DNA of 64,000 nucleotides from assembly GCF_001667315.1 (NCBI RefSeq), contig NZ_LZHT01000135.1:1-64000 (forward strand), in the 5' to 3' direction. A program made the position numbers and the translations under genes. Positions 24,479-32,672 of the stretch are shown here, piece after piece (position 1 is the stretch's first letter; the number at the start of each line of letters is the position of its first letter). The notes below the pieces were generated by a model, which worked only from the letters and a program-made list of their open reading frames with translations, searched no databases and had not been told where the DNA came from. The stretch is from Mycobacterium sp. 852002-10029_SCH5224772. GTDB lineage: Bacteria; Actinomycetota; Actinomycetes; Mycobacteriales; Mycobacteriaceae.

Positions 24479-24637
24479 GCGCACAACCTCCTGTAGCGCT
24501 ATCTACCAGGGCAACGCGCTGCCGCCCCAGAAAACGCTATGCCAGGTTGTGCGCCAGCACACATTTTCCGGACGATTGGTCACGAAAGGTTGACCGCGTC
24601 GTGACTCGGCGACCAGACCCTCAATCGAGTCCCCTGC

Positions 24638-24763
24638 TCAACCGTGGTGTGGGGGCACGTTCTCCCGCAACCACTGCTCGTGCTCGTAGGCGTCGGGGTC
24701 GAGCCGGTCCGTCGATTCCTGAGCCGAAACCGATTCGTCGTCGGAACTGGAAGGCCTGGTCAC
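24638..24763 (-). CDS. Small acidic ORF downstream of moaB2
   Basis: A 41-codon frame from GTG at 24763 encodes an acidic peptide. It has a Ser/Asp/Glu-rich first half, and its second half reads DRLDPDAYEHEQWLRENVPP and ends in HHG. It begins 22 bp after the moaB2 stop, in the same direction, with a GGGG-containing possible ribosome-binding site. The C-terminal half looks like a folded amphipathic helix with normal mycobacterial codon choice. I do not recognise a family. The remaining bases of 24485-24785 contain nothing else recognisable. Confidence 0.5.
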   Translation of the reverse strand: MTRPSSSDDESVSAQESTDRLDPDAYEHEQWLRENVPPHHG

Positions 24764-24785
24764 AACTGACCCCGGTGCACGCGAA

Positions 24786-25343
24786 TCAAATCTCCAGGCT
24801 CGACAACTGTCCAATGATCTGGGCCGCCAACGGATTCAGCGTCGCCATTCCGTCGCGCACCGCATAGCGGGAGCCGGCCAGGTTGACCACCAACGTACTG
24901 CCGGACACACCGGCCAGACCGCGCGACAATCCCGCATCGACGATGCCCGCGGACAGCCCCGAGCCGCGGATAGCCTCTGCGATACCAAGTATTTCGCGAT
25001 CCAGGATCTCGCGGGTGGCCTCCGGGGTGACGTCGCGCGGGGTGACACCCGTCCCGCCGACCGAGACAACCAGGTCCACCCCACCGATCACGGCGGTGTT
25101 CAGCGCATTGCGGATCTCGATCTCGTCCGCGGCGACCGCGACCACACCGTCGACGACGAATCCCGCCTCGGTCAGCAGCTCGGTGACCAGCGGGCCGTTA
25201 TGGTCCTCGTCCCCGTGGGCGGTGCGATCGTCGACCACTACGACCAGAGCCCGGCCAACTACCAATTCCGCACCCGTTTCCATGGGTGCAACCGTATATC
25301 CGAGCTCCGACAATCCCGTCGCCGAGGGTTCGTCCACTCTCAC
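24786..25343 (-). CDS. moaB2: MoaB/MogA-family molybdopterin-binding protein
   Basis: The protein has the MoCF-binding fold: VVVVDDRTAHGDEDHNGP, the signature SVGGTGVTPRDVTPEA and SRGLAGVSGSTLVVNLAGS. MoaB/MogA proteins adenylylate molybdopterin before molybdenum insertion. In M. tuberculosis, MoaB2 (Rv0984) has also been linked to stress sigma-factor regulation, consistent with its place in the mprAB-pepD operon. The frame allows GTG at 25343, overlapping the pepD stop by one base, or ATG at 25283; the former gives 185 residues, close to the orthologue. Confidence 0.88.
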   Translation of the reverse strand: MRVDEPSATGLSELGYTVAPMETGAELVVGRALVVVVDDRTAHGDEDHNGPLVTELLTEAGFVVDGVVAVAADEIEIRNALNTAVIGGVDLVVSVGGTGVTPRDVTPEATREILDREILGIAEAIRGSGLSAGIVDAGLSRGLAGVSGSTLVVNLAGSRYAVRDGMATLNPLAAQIIGQLSSLEI

Positions 25344-26824
25344 TACTGGTCCGCCTTTCCGAGAGTGACCGGCAAAGTCCGGCTGCCGCCGCCGGCGGGG
25401 TCGGAGAACGTCAGCGAGATCTTGTCGCCGGGCGCCCTCGAGCGCACCGCCGCCACCAGGGCGTCGGCGCTGTTGATCGGGCGGTCGTCGACCTTGGTGA
25501 CGACCACGTTCTTGGGCACTCCGGCGGCCGCGGCCGCGCCACCCGCGACGACGTCGACAACCTTGGCGCCCGGGGTGCCCTTGTCGCTGGTCACCTGAAC
25601 GCCGAGAGAGGCGTGCGACGCCTTGCCGGTAGCGATCAGCTCGTCGGCGATGCGCTTGGCCTGATCGACCGGTATCGCGAAGCCCAGACCGATCGAGCCG
25701 CTCTGGGCGTCCGGCGACTCGCCGCCCAGGGTGGCGATCGCCGAGTTGACGCCCACCAGCTGGCCGCTCATGTTGACCAGCGCGCCGCCGGAGTTACCGG
25801 GGTTGATCGCGGCATCGGTCTGAATCGCGTCCAGCACGGTGTTTTGATTGCCCGACTCGCCGGTCGTGGACACCGGCCGGTTCATCGCGCTGACGATCCC
25901 GGTGGTCACCGTGCCCGACAGGCCCAGCGGCGACCCGATCGCCACCACCGGCTGACCGACATGCAGGTCCGACGACGAGCCCAGCGAGATGGGCGTGAGC
26001 CCGGAGACGCCCTGCACGCGGATCACGGCGATGTCGCTGGTGGGGTCCGCGCCGACGATCGTAAACGGGGCAGTGCGACCGTCAGAGAAGGTCACCGTGG
26101 TCTTCGGCGTTGGGCCGCCCGGACCGCCCGGACCGCCGGGAGGCAGCGGAGCCCCGGGCGGACCCCCGGCAGCCTTCGGCGGTCCCGCTGCGGCCGCGAC
26201 GACGTGGTTGTTGGTCAGAATCAGCCCGTCGGTCGACAAGATGATGCCGGAGCCCTCTTCGGACTGTCGCCCGATGTCGGTCTCCAGCATCACGACGCTG
26301 GGCACCACCTTGGAGGCGACCTGTTCGACGCTGCCCGCCGGCATGTTTGCGGCCGGGACGCTGGGCGCCGCCCCCACGATGCGCCCGCCCCCGTTGCCCG
26401 TCGCGTGGTTGCCGAGCTCGATGGCCGTCGCCGCTGCGCCGCCGATACCGGCCGACACCACCGCGATGGCCAACGCCCCGACGGTCAAAAGTCCTGCGCG
26501 AGAACGCTTTCGCGGTTCCGGCGCAGCGGGCATTCCGGGCAGCATGCCGGGAATCGGGCCCGCACCGGCGCCTCCGGGTATCGGGCCCGCCCCGGGGATC
26601 CGGCCCGGCCCGGTGTTGCTGAACGGTTCGTAGGGCGGACGGAACTGGGTCGGCTGCGACGGCTGGGACCGATAGCGCCAGTCAAACTGCTGGTTGTACG
26701 GCTGCTGTTGTCCCTGGGCATAGCCTGAGGACCCCGCATGGCTCGGGACGTGCGCAGTCTGATTCGGCGCGGGCGGGTATCCCGGCTGCTGCGGCGGTGG
26801 CGAATACCTCGGGTCATTCGTCAT
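25343..26824 (-). CDS. pepD: HtrA-family envelope serine protease PepD
   Basis: PepD is a membrane-anchored DegP/HtrA protease and chaperone for misfolded envelope proteins. The 493-residue protein has a Pro/Gln-rich cytoplasmic N-terminus (residues 1-105), one membrane helix (~111-135), and a trypsin-like domain with the triad H207, D264 and S345 (TNNHVV, SDIAVI, NPGNSGG). A C-terminal PDZ domain follows (~395-485). A Gly/Pro/Ala-rich insert of ~30 residues (212-241) follows the catalytic histidine. It lies downstream of mprAB and should be induced by MprA under envelope stress, as with Rv0983. Confidence 0.96.
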   Translation of the reverse strand: MTNDPRYSPPPQQPGYPPAPNQTAHVPSHAGSSGYAQGQQQPYNQQFDWRYRSQPSQPTQFRPPYEPFSNTGPGRIPGAGPIPGGAGAGPIPGMLPGMPAAPEPRKRSRAGLLTVGALAIAVVSAGIGGAAATAIELGNHATGNGGGRIVGAAPSVPAANMPAGSVEQVASKVVPSVVMLETDIGRQSEEGSGIILSTDGLILTNNHVVAAAAGPPKAAGGPPGAPLPPGGPGGPGGPTPKTTVTFSDGRTAPFTIVGADPTSDIAVIRVQGVSGLTPISLGSSSDLHVGQPVVAIGSPLGLSGTVTTGIVSAMNRPVSTTGESGNQNTVLDAIQTDAAINPGNSGGALVNMSGQLVGVNSAIATLGGESPDAQSGSIGLGFAIPVDQAKRIADELIATGKASHASLGVQVTSDKGTPGAKVVDVVAGGAAAAAGVPKNVVVTKVDDRPINSADALVAAVRSRAPGDKISLTFSDPAGGGSRTLPVTLGKADQ

Positions 26825-26896
26825 GTCGCTAAGTCGCTCTTCCTCTATCTCAGTGTTTGGGCAAGTCGACGGCTGGGCTCAACAGTAGCCGCAGAC

Positions 26897-28459
26897 CTAC
26901 CTTGCCCGCGCGGACTGAGAGTCCACTGAGATAACGTTCGCCGATTCCCGAGAGTTCGCCTCGTCGCCGGCCCCCGGCACGGTGGGATCGGTCGTGACGC
27001 CTACCTGGCCGGTTTGGGGCTCGGACGCGGAGTATGCCGCGGGCGGCAGCGGCCGCCCCGGCAGCAGCACATAGAAGGAGCTCCCCGGCGGCTGGCCGCC
27101 CGGGACGGTGTCCTCGACGCGCAGCAATCCGCCGTGGTTGAGCACGACCTTCTTGACGATCGCCAGCCCGAGACCGGACCCGGGCATGGCCCGTGCCGTC
27201 GTCGAACGATAGAACCGCTCGAACACCAGGCGACGCTCTTGCGGTGGAATGCCGGGCCCGTGGTCGGCGACCACCAGTTCCGCGTGTGAGGCGTCGAGTT
27301 GTCGCATGGTGACACCGACGTGGCCGCCGGGCGGGCTCCACTTGGCCGCGTTGTCCAACAGGTTCAGGACCGCACGCGAGAGCCCGGCCGCATCGCCATA
27401 CATCTGCCACGGCGTCACGTCCACGTCGAAGTGAATATCGTTGCGGCGCCGCCTGACTCGCTCCAGGCTGCGATCGACCACATCGGACATGTCGACCGGC
27501 TCGTGCACCACCTGGCCGGCGTCGTCGCGGGTGAGGTCCACCAAATCCCCTACCAGAGTGGACAATTCTTCGATCTGCGCCAGCACGTCGGCGCGCAGCT
27601 CGACCATCTCCTGTTCGGGTAGCCGCGGCGCTCCCGGTTCCATCGACGCCATGAGCAGCTCGACGTTGGTCCGCAGCGAGGTCAGCGGGGTGCGCAGTTC
27701 ATGCCCGGCGTCGGTGACCAGCCGCGCCTGCCGCTCCCGCGACTCGGCGAGCGCGCGCAGCATCAGGTTGAACGACTCGGTGAGCCGGGCCAACTCATCG
27801 CTGCCGAACACGGGGATGGGTCGCAGGTCATCGGTGCGCGCCACCCGCTCGGCCGCCTCGGTCAGGCGGGCCACGGGGCGCAGCCCGGCGCGCGTGACCA
27901 TGCCGCCCGCGACCGCGGCGACGGCCACCCCGACGCCGCCGACGATCAGCAGCACCCACCGCAGCTTGTTCATCACCGCCTCGGTCGGCTTGAGGCTCTT
28001 GGAGATCAGCAACGAGGTGCCGTTCTGCAGGTGCACGGCGAGGATCCGTTGATCGCCGGCGGTACGCCGCGACATGAACAGATCGCCGTGGATGACCGCC
28101 TTTTCCGGCGCACCGACGGGCAGGGTCTGACCCGGCTGCTGGGCGGTGTAGATCGCGTGGCCCGGGTTCACCAGGATCGCGTTGACGTCCGAATAGGCGG
28201 TGCCTTCGATCGCTTTGCCGGGGTCCGCGGCCAGTGAACCGCTCGCGATCAACAGTTGCGCCCGGCTTTGCAGCTGGTTGTCGATGTCGCTGTAGAGCGC
28301 CGCCGAAATGACGGCGTAGACCGCGAAGGCCATCAGCACCACGACCATGGCGACCATCGACATCGCCAGCAGCATGACCCGCCACCGCAACGACAGCGAC
28401 GGGGTGGCGCGCAGCGGTGGGCGCATGGGTGGGCGCTGAGGCCGGTGGAACTTGATCAT
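26897..28459 (-). CDS. mprB: Envelope-stress sensor histidine kinase MprB
   Basis: MprB senses envelope damage (detergent, alkaline pH) and phosphorylates MprA. The 520-residue kinase has two membrane helices (~29-52 and ~166-187) flanking an extracytoplasmic sensor loop, then a HAMP linker. The H-box DAGHELRTPL has the phosphorylated histidine at H253. The N-box NLLDNAAKW and the G-boxes DHGPGIPP and GSGLGLAIV follow. It begins 13 bp after the mprA stop, so the pair is one operon. A ~55-residue polar C-terminal tail follows the kinase domain. Confidence 0.96.
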   Translation of the reverse strand: MIKFHRPQRPPMRPPLRATPSLSLRWRVMLLAMSMVAMVVVLMAFAVYAVISAALYSDIDNQLQSRAQLLIASGSLAADPGKAIEGTAYSDVNAILVNPGHAIYTAQQPGQTLPVGAPEKAVIHGDLFMSRRTAGDQRILAVHLQNGTSLLISKSLKPTEAVMNKLRWVLLIVGGVGVAVAAVAGGMVTRAGLRPVARLTEAAERVARTDDLRPIPVFGSDELARLTESFNLMLRALAESRERQARLVTDAGHELRTPLTSLRTNVELLMASMEPGAPRLPEQEMVELRADVLAQIEELSTLVGDLVDLTRDDAGQVVHEPVDMSDVVDRSLERVRRRRNDIHFDVDVTPWQMYGDAAGLSRAVLNLLDNAAKWSPPGGHVGVTMRQLDASHAELVVADHGPGIPPQERRLVFERFYRSTTARAMPGSGLGLAIVKKVVLNHGGLLRVEDTVPGGQPPGSSFYVLLPGRPLPPAAYSASEPQTGQVGVTTDPTVPGAGDEANSRESANVISVDSQSARAR

Positions 28460-28472
28460 TGGAATTGCATCG

Positions 28473-29159
28473 TCACGGTGGTGTCTCCCGAAGGACGTAA
28501 CCCACCCCGCGCACCGTGTGGATCAGCCGGGACTCACCATCGGCTTCGGTCTTGCGGCGCAGATAGCCGACGTAGACCTCCAGCGCATTGCCCGAGGTGG
28601 GGAAGTCGAATCCCCATACCTCCTCGAGGATGCGGCTGCGGGTGAGTACGCGGCGCGGATTGGCGATCAGCATTTCGAGCAACGCGAATTCGGTGCGCGT
28701 CAAGCTGATTCGACGCTCGCCGCGGGTGACCTCGCGGGTCACCGGGTCCAGGGTGAGGTCGGAGAACGTCATCGCCACCGATTCGGCGTCATCCTCCGGC
28801 TTGGTCCGGCGCAGCAGCGCCCGCATCCGGGCCAACAGCTCTTCCAGGGCGAACGGCTTCGGCAGATAGTCGTCGGCGCCGGCGTCCAGCCCGGCGACCC
28901 GCTCGGAGACCGAATCGCGCGCGGTGAGCACCAGGATCGGCAGATCGTCACCGGTGCTGCGGAGCTGACGGCACACCTCGAGGCCATCCAACCGCGGCAT
29001 CATCACATCCAGGACGAGCGCGTCGGGGCGATCGCTGGCGATCAGTTCGAGGGCTTCGACTCCGTCATGGGCCAACTCGACCGAGTAGCCGTTGAAGGAC
29101 AATGACCTGCGCAGCGACTCGCGCACCGCGCGATCGTCGTCGACGACCAGTATTCGCAC
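28473..29159 (-). CDS. mprA: Envelope-stress response regulator MprA
   Basis: MprA is an OmpR-class response regulator that controls sigB, sigE, pepD and its own operon in M. tuberculosis. The 228-residue protein has a receiver domain with the acidic pair at residues 7-9, the phospho-acceptor D51 (LVLDVMMPR), T79 and K101 (DYLPKPF). A winged-helix DNA-binding domain (~130-226) follows, containing RTEFALLEML and VRGVGYVLRE. It is nearly identical in the segments I can recall to the M. tuberculosis protein. The start is GTG at 29159. Two direct repeats resembling an MprA box lie 22 bp upstream. Confidence 0.96.
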   Translation of the reverse strand: MRILVVDDDRAVRESLRRSLSFNGYSVELAHDGVEALELIASDRPDALVLDVMMPRLDGLEVCRQLRSTGDDLPILVLTARDSVSERVAGLDAGADDYLPKPFALEELLARMRALLRRTKPEDDAESVAMTFSDLTLDPVTREVTRGERRISLTRTEFALLEMLIANPRRVLTRSRILEEVWGFDFPTSGNALEVYVGYLRRKTEADGESRLIHTVRGVGYVLRETPP

Positions 29160-29180
29160 GACCCCTAGTTTCGTCGCACC

Positions 29181-29199
29181 GCCTGAGACTGACCTGAGA
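29181..29199 (-). promoter_or_regulatory. Probable MprA box upstream of mprA
   Basis: On the minus strand, TCTCAGGT and TCTCAGGC form a direct repeat with an 11-bp period, about one helical turn. MprA is known to bind paired, loosely conserved 8-bp direct repeats and to autoregulate. Sequence and position fit that, though I matched the consensus from memory. Confidence 0.6.
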
Positions 29200-29225
29200 G
29201 GCGCGCCGGTGAGGCGCTTAGCGGG

Positions 29226-29340
29226 GGTCGCAAACGCGGCGAAGCCGGGTGCAGCGGGCCGCCGCCATCAGGTCAGCGGCGGTCGCAAACGCGGCGAAGC
29301 CGGGTGCAGCGGGCCGCCGCCAACGGGTCAGCGGCGGTCG
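29226..29340. repeat. 55-bp MIRU-like tandem repeat overlapping the rpmF stop
   Basis: Two near-identical 55-bp units start at 29226 and 29281, and a partial third starts at 29336. The core is GCGGCGAAGCCGGGTGCAGC followed by GGGCCGCCGCCA. The bases TCAGCGGCGGTCG, which encode the last residues and stop of rpmF on the minus strand, are repeated at the join of the copies. The array is therefore anchored on the rpmF 3' end. The same core occurs at 5331-5432 and 37657-37782. Between here and mprA there is only the MprA box. Confidence 0.85.
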
Positions 29341-29501
29341 AGGTCGATCAGACCGAGGCGGGCCGCCTTGAGCAGCCTGCGCGGCACTTTGTGCCGCTGA
29401 CCTGCGACCGTGACACCGACGAGTTCGGTCTTCTCGGCCTTCCACTGCGCGCGCCGGCTACGGGTGTTCGCGCGCGACATTCTGCGCTTGGGTACGGCCA
29501 T
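29328..29501 (-). CDS. rpmF: 50S ribosomal protein L32
   Basis: The 57-residue basic protein opens with [20 protein letters not shown], the L32 signature, and ends in LGLIDLDRR. The zinc-binding cysteines of some L32 forms are absent. A bacterial genome often holds paired zinc-dependent and zinc-independent copies, and this is the Cys-free type. ATG at 29501 is certain from homology. It is divergent from the catabolic operon at 29765, and its stop codon lies inside a minisatellite repeat. Confidence 0.95.
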
Positions 29502-29683
29502 GGTCGGGCCTAACTCCTCAATGTGGCTTGCGGTTCGGCATGTCGCGCGGCGTGGCCGAGGAGGCCGAACGGGCGACGATCGCGTATCAGGATAGTCGCT
29601 GGTCCGCTCGTCGCCAAAACGGACGGAAGCCACGCGCTCCACGGAGGGATTGGCCCTGGGGCACCCGCAACGAAGTGGGATCC

Positions 29684-29725
29684 TTGACGTGACACCCGCG
29701 GTACCCGTTAACCTACCGGTTGGTT
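29684..29725 (+). promoter_or_regulatory. Promoter and palindromic operator of the atuA-like/acc/fadE operon
   Basis: TTGACG (29684-29689) and TAACCT (29709-29714), spaced 19 bp, form a plausible promoter ending ~50 bp before the first gene. A near-perfect 16-bp palindrome, AACCTACC/GGTTGGTT (29710-29725), overlaps the -10 box and the likely start point. A repressor, most likely of the TetR family, would block transcription there. The regulator gene is not in the adjacent sequence. Confidence 0.6.
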
Positions 29726-29764
29726 GGTGGGTCTCACCGGTGAATCCCTGAATGGAGGACAGGC

Positions 29765-31474
29765 ATGGCCTCTGCTTCCGGTGCTTACGTCCGGATCGCG
29801 AACTGCTCCGGGTTCTACGGCGACCGGCTCTCGGCCATGCGCGAAATGCTCACCGGCGGCGAGGTCGACTACCTGACCGGCGACTACCTGGCCGAACTGA
29901 CCATGCTGATCCTGGGCCGGGACCGGATGAAGCACCCCGAGCGCGGCTACGCCAAGACCTTCCTGACACAGCTCGAGGACTGCCTGGGCGAGGCCCGCGA
30001 CCGCGGCGTCCGCATCGTGGCCAACGCCGGCGGCCTCAACCCGGCCGGCCTGGCCGACGCGATCCGCGCCCTGGCCGAGCGCCTGGGTATCGACGCCCGG
30101 ATCGCCCACGTGGAAGGCGACGACCTGTTGCCGCGCGCCGCGGAACTGGGTCTGGGCAGCCCGCTGACCGCGAACGCCTACCTGGGCGCCTGGGGCATCG
30201 TCGACTGCCTGGGCGACGGCGCCGACGTCGTCGTCACCGGCCGGGTCACCGACGCCTCGGTGATCGTGGGAGCGGCCGCCGCGCACTTCGGCTGGGACCG
30301 CACCGACTACGACCAGCTCGCCGGCGCGGTGGTCGCCGGCCACGTCATCGAATGCGGTGTGCAGGCCACCGGCGGCAACTACTCCTTCTTTACGGAGGTC
30401 GCCGACCTCACCCACGCCGGTTTCCCCCTGGCCGAGGTCTACCCCGACGGATCCTCGGTGATCACCAAGCACCCCGGCACCGGCGGCCTGGTCAGCGTCG
30501 ACACCGTCACCGCCCAGCTGCTCTACGAGATCACCGGGGCGCGCTACGCCAACCCCGACGTCACCGCCCGGATGGACACCATCGAGCTGTCGTCCGACGG
30601 CGCCGACCGGGTGTGCATCAGCGGTGTGCGCGGGGAAGCCCCGCCGCCCACCTACAAGGTGTCGCTGAACAGCATCGGCGGATTCCGCAACTCGATGACC
30701 TTCGTGCTCACCGGCCTGGACATCGAGGCCAAGGCCGACTTGGTGCGCCGCCAACTCGACGCCGCGCTCACCGTCAAGCCCGCCGAACTCGAGTGGACCC
30801 TGGCCCGCACCGACCACCCCGACGCCGACACCGAAGAAGCGGCCAGCGCCCTGCTGCACTGCGTCGTGCGTGACCCCGACCCCGCCAACGTCGGACGCCA
30901 ATTCTCCTCGGCCGCGGTCGAATTGGCGCTCGCCAGCTATCCGGGATTCCACGTCACCGCCCCGCCGGGGGACGGCCAGGTCTACGGCGTGTTCACCCCC
31001 GGCTACGTCGACGCCGATCAGGTACCCCACGTCGCGGTGCACGCCGATGGAACCCGAACCGACATCCCTTGTGCCACCGATACTTTGTCGTTGGCTCCGG
31101 CCGATCCCCCGCCGCTGCCCGAGCCGCTCCCGGACGGTCCGGTGCGCAGGGCGCCGCTGGGCCGCATCGCCGGGGCCCGCAGCGGCGACAAGGGCGGCTC
31201 CGCCAATGTCGGGGTCTGGGTCCGCACCGACGAGCAATGGCGATGGCTGGCCCACACGCTGACCGTCGACCGGCTCAAGGAACTGCTGCCCGAGGCTGCG
31301 GACTTCGATGTCGTCCGCCACCTGTTGCCGAATCTGCGGGCGGTCAACTTCGTCATCGACGGCATCCTCGGCCAGGGCGTCGCCTACCAGGCCCGATTCG
31401 ATCCTCAAGCCAAAGGGCTGGGCGAATGGCTGCGCAGCCGCCACCTCGACATCCCGGAGAGTCTCTTGTCATGA
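29765..31474 (+). CDS. AtuA-like acyclic terpene utilisation family protein (DUF1446)
   Basis: The 569-residue protein has the two parts of the AtuA/DUF1446 family. The N-terminal domain contains [39 protein letters not shown] and [14 protein letters not shown]. The C-terminal domain contains [15 protein letters not shown]. AtuA is needed for citronellol/geraniol catabolism in Pseudomonas, but its reaction is not known. Here it heads an operon with two acyl-CoA dehydrogenases, a biotin-dependent carboxylase and an enoyl-CoA hydratase, the same mix as atu/liu clusters. The ATG has a GGAGGA ribosome-binding site. It corresponds to Rv0976c. The stop overlaps fadE13 as ATGA. Confidence 0.88.
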
Positions 31475-32619
31475 ACCTTTGGACCACGCCCGAGCGCGAG
31501 CAGCTGCGAAAGACGGTGCGCTCCTTTGCCGAACGCGAAATTCTGCCTCACGTCGACGAGTGGGAACGCAGCGGCGAGCTTCCACGCGAATTGCACCGCA
31601 GCGCCGGGGCCGCCGGGCTGCTGGGCGCGAACTTCCCCGAATCGGCCGGCGGCGGGGGCGGCGACGGCGCCGACGCGGTCGTCATCTGCGAGGAGATGCA
31701 TCAGGCCGGAGCCCCGGGGGGCGTGTTCGCGTCGCTGTTCACGTGCGGCATCGCGGTGCCGCACATGATTGCCTCCGGCGATGCCCGGCTGATCGAGGAA
31801 TTCGTCCGGCCGACGCTGGCCGGCGACAAGATCGGGTCGCTGGCCATCACCGAGCCCGGCGGCGGTTCCGACGTCGGGCACCTGCGGACCGCGGCCATGC
31901 GGGACGGTGACCACTACATCGTCAACGGCGCCAAGACCTACATCACCTCCGGGGTGCGCGCCGACTACGTCGTCACGGCGGCCCGCACCGGAGGCCCTGG
32001 CGCAGGCGGGGTTTCGCTGCTGGTGGTCGAAAAGGGCACGCCCGGTTTCGAGGTGACGCGCAAGCTGGACAAGATGGGCTGGCGATCCTCGGACACCGCC
32101 GAGCTCTCCTACACCGACGTCCGGGTGCCGGTGGCCAACCTGGTCGGCGCCGAGAACAGCGGGTTCGCCCAGATCGCCCAGGCCTTCGTCGCCGAGCGCA
32201 TCGGCCTTGCCGCGCAAGCATATTCGAGCGCGCAGCGCTGCCTCGACCTGACGGTGCAATGGTGCCGCGATCGCGAGACGTTCGGCCGCCCGCTGATCTC
32301 GCGGCAATCGGTGCAGAATACGCTCGCCGAGATGGCCCGCCGCATCGACGTTGCCCGCGTCTACTCGCGCAGCGTGGTGGAACGACAGCTCGCCGGTGAG
32401 ACGAACCTGATTCCGCAGGTGTGCTTCGCCAAGAACACCGCCGTCGAAGCCGGCGAATGGGTCGCGAACCAAGCCGTCCAGTTGTTCGGCGGCATGGGCT
32501 ATATGGCCGAATCCGAGGTCGAACGCCAATACCGGGACATGAGGATCCTGGGCATCGGCGGCGGAACCACCGAAATCCTGACCGCCCTGTCCGCCAAACT
32601 CCTGGGATTCCAATCATGA
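31471..32619 (+). CDS. fadE13: Acyl-CoA dehydrogenase FadE13
   Basis: This FAD enzyme introduces the alpha-beta double bond of an acyl-CoA. The 382-residue protein has the usual three domains. FAD/substrate signatures are GSLAITEPGGGSDVG and the GAKTYITSG turn, and the C-terminal segment AVQLFGGMGYMAESEVERQYRD includes the arginine-rich FAD contacts. ATG at 31471 overlaps the upstream stop by four bases. It corresponds to Rv0975c. The substrate is probably a branched or methylated acyl-CoA, judged only from the operon context. Confidence 0.92.
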   Translation: MNLWTTPEREQLRKTVRSFAEREILPHVDEWERSGELPRELHRSAGAAGLLGANFPESAGGGGGDGADAVVICEEMHQAGAPGGVFASLFTCGIAVPHMIASGDARLIEEFVRPTLAGDKIGSLAITEPGGGSDVGHLRTAAMRDGDHYIVNGAKTYITSGVRADYVVTAARTGGPGAGGVSLLVVEKGTPGFEVTRKLDKMGWRSSDTAELSYTDVRVPVANLVGAENSGFAQIAQAFVAERIGLAAQAYSSAQRCLDLTVQWCRDRETFGRPLISRQSVQNTLAEMARRIDVARVYSRSVVERQLAGETNLIPQVCFAKNTAVEAGEWVANQAVQLFGGMGYMAESEVERQYRDMRILGIGGGTTEILTALSAKLLGFQS

Positions 32620-32672
32620 TCACACCGCCTCCTTCTCATCGCGTCGCTCCGCATCGTCGGCGGTGGTCATGA
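32616..32672 (+). CDS. 18-codon bridging ORF between fadE13 and accD2
   Basis: An ATG at 32616 overlaps the fadE13 stop (ATGA). It opens an 18-codon frame (MITPPPSHRV through RRRWS) whose TGA stop overlaps the accD2 ATG, again as ATGA. The frame exactly fills the gap, so ribosomes could pass from fadE13 through this ORF into accD2 without re-recruitment. Whether the basic peptide has any role is unknown; coupling is the simplest explanation. Confidence 0.4.
   Translation: MITPPPSHRVAPHRRRWS

Noticed and set aside
25286..26728. A 480-codon plus-strand frame opposite pepD
   Set aside because: It is an antisense shadow: Arg/His-rich, with no start signal. The minus strand encodes a complete HtrA protease with its catalytic triad.
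29708..31444. A 578-codon open frame on the minus strand opposite the AtuA-like gene
   Set aside because: It is the mirror of a well-supported gene in GC-rich DNA. Its product is repetitive Val/Gly/Asp/Arg with no motif, while the plus strand has family signatures and a ribosome-binding site.
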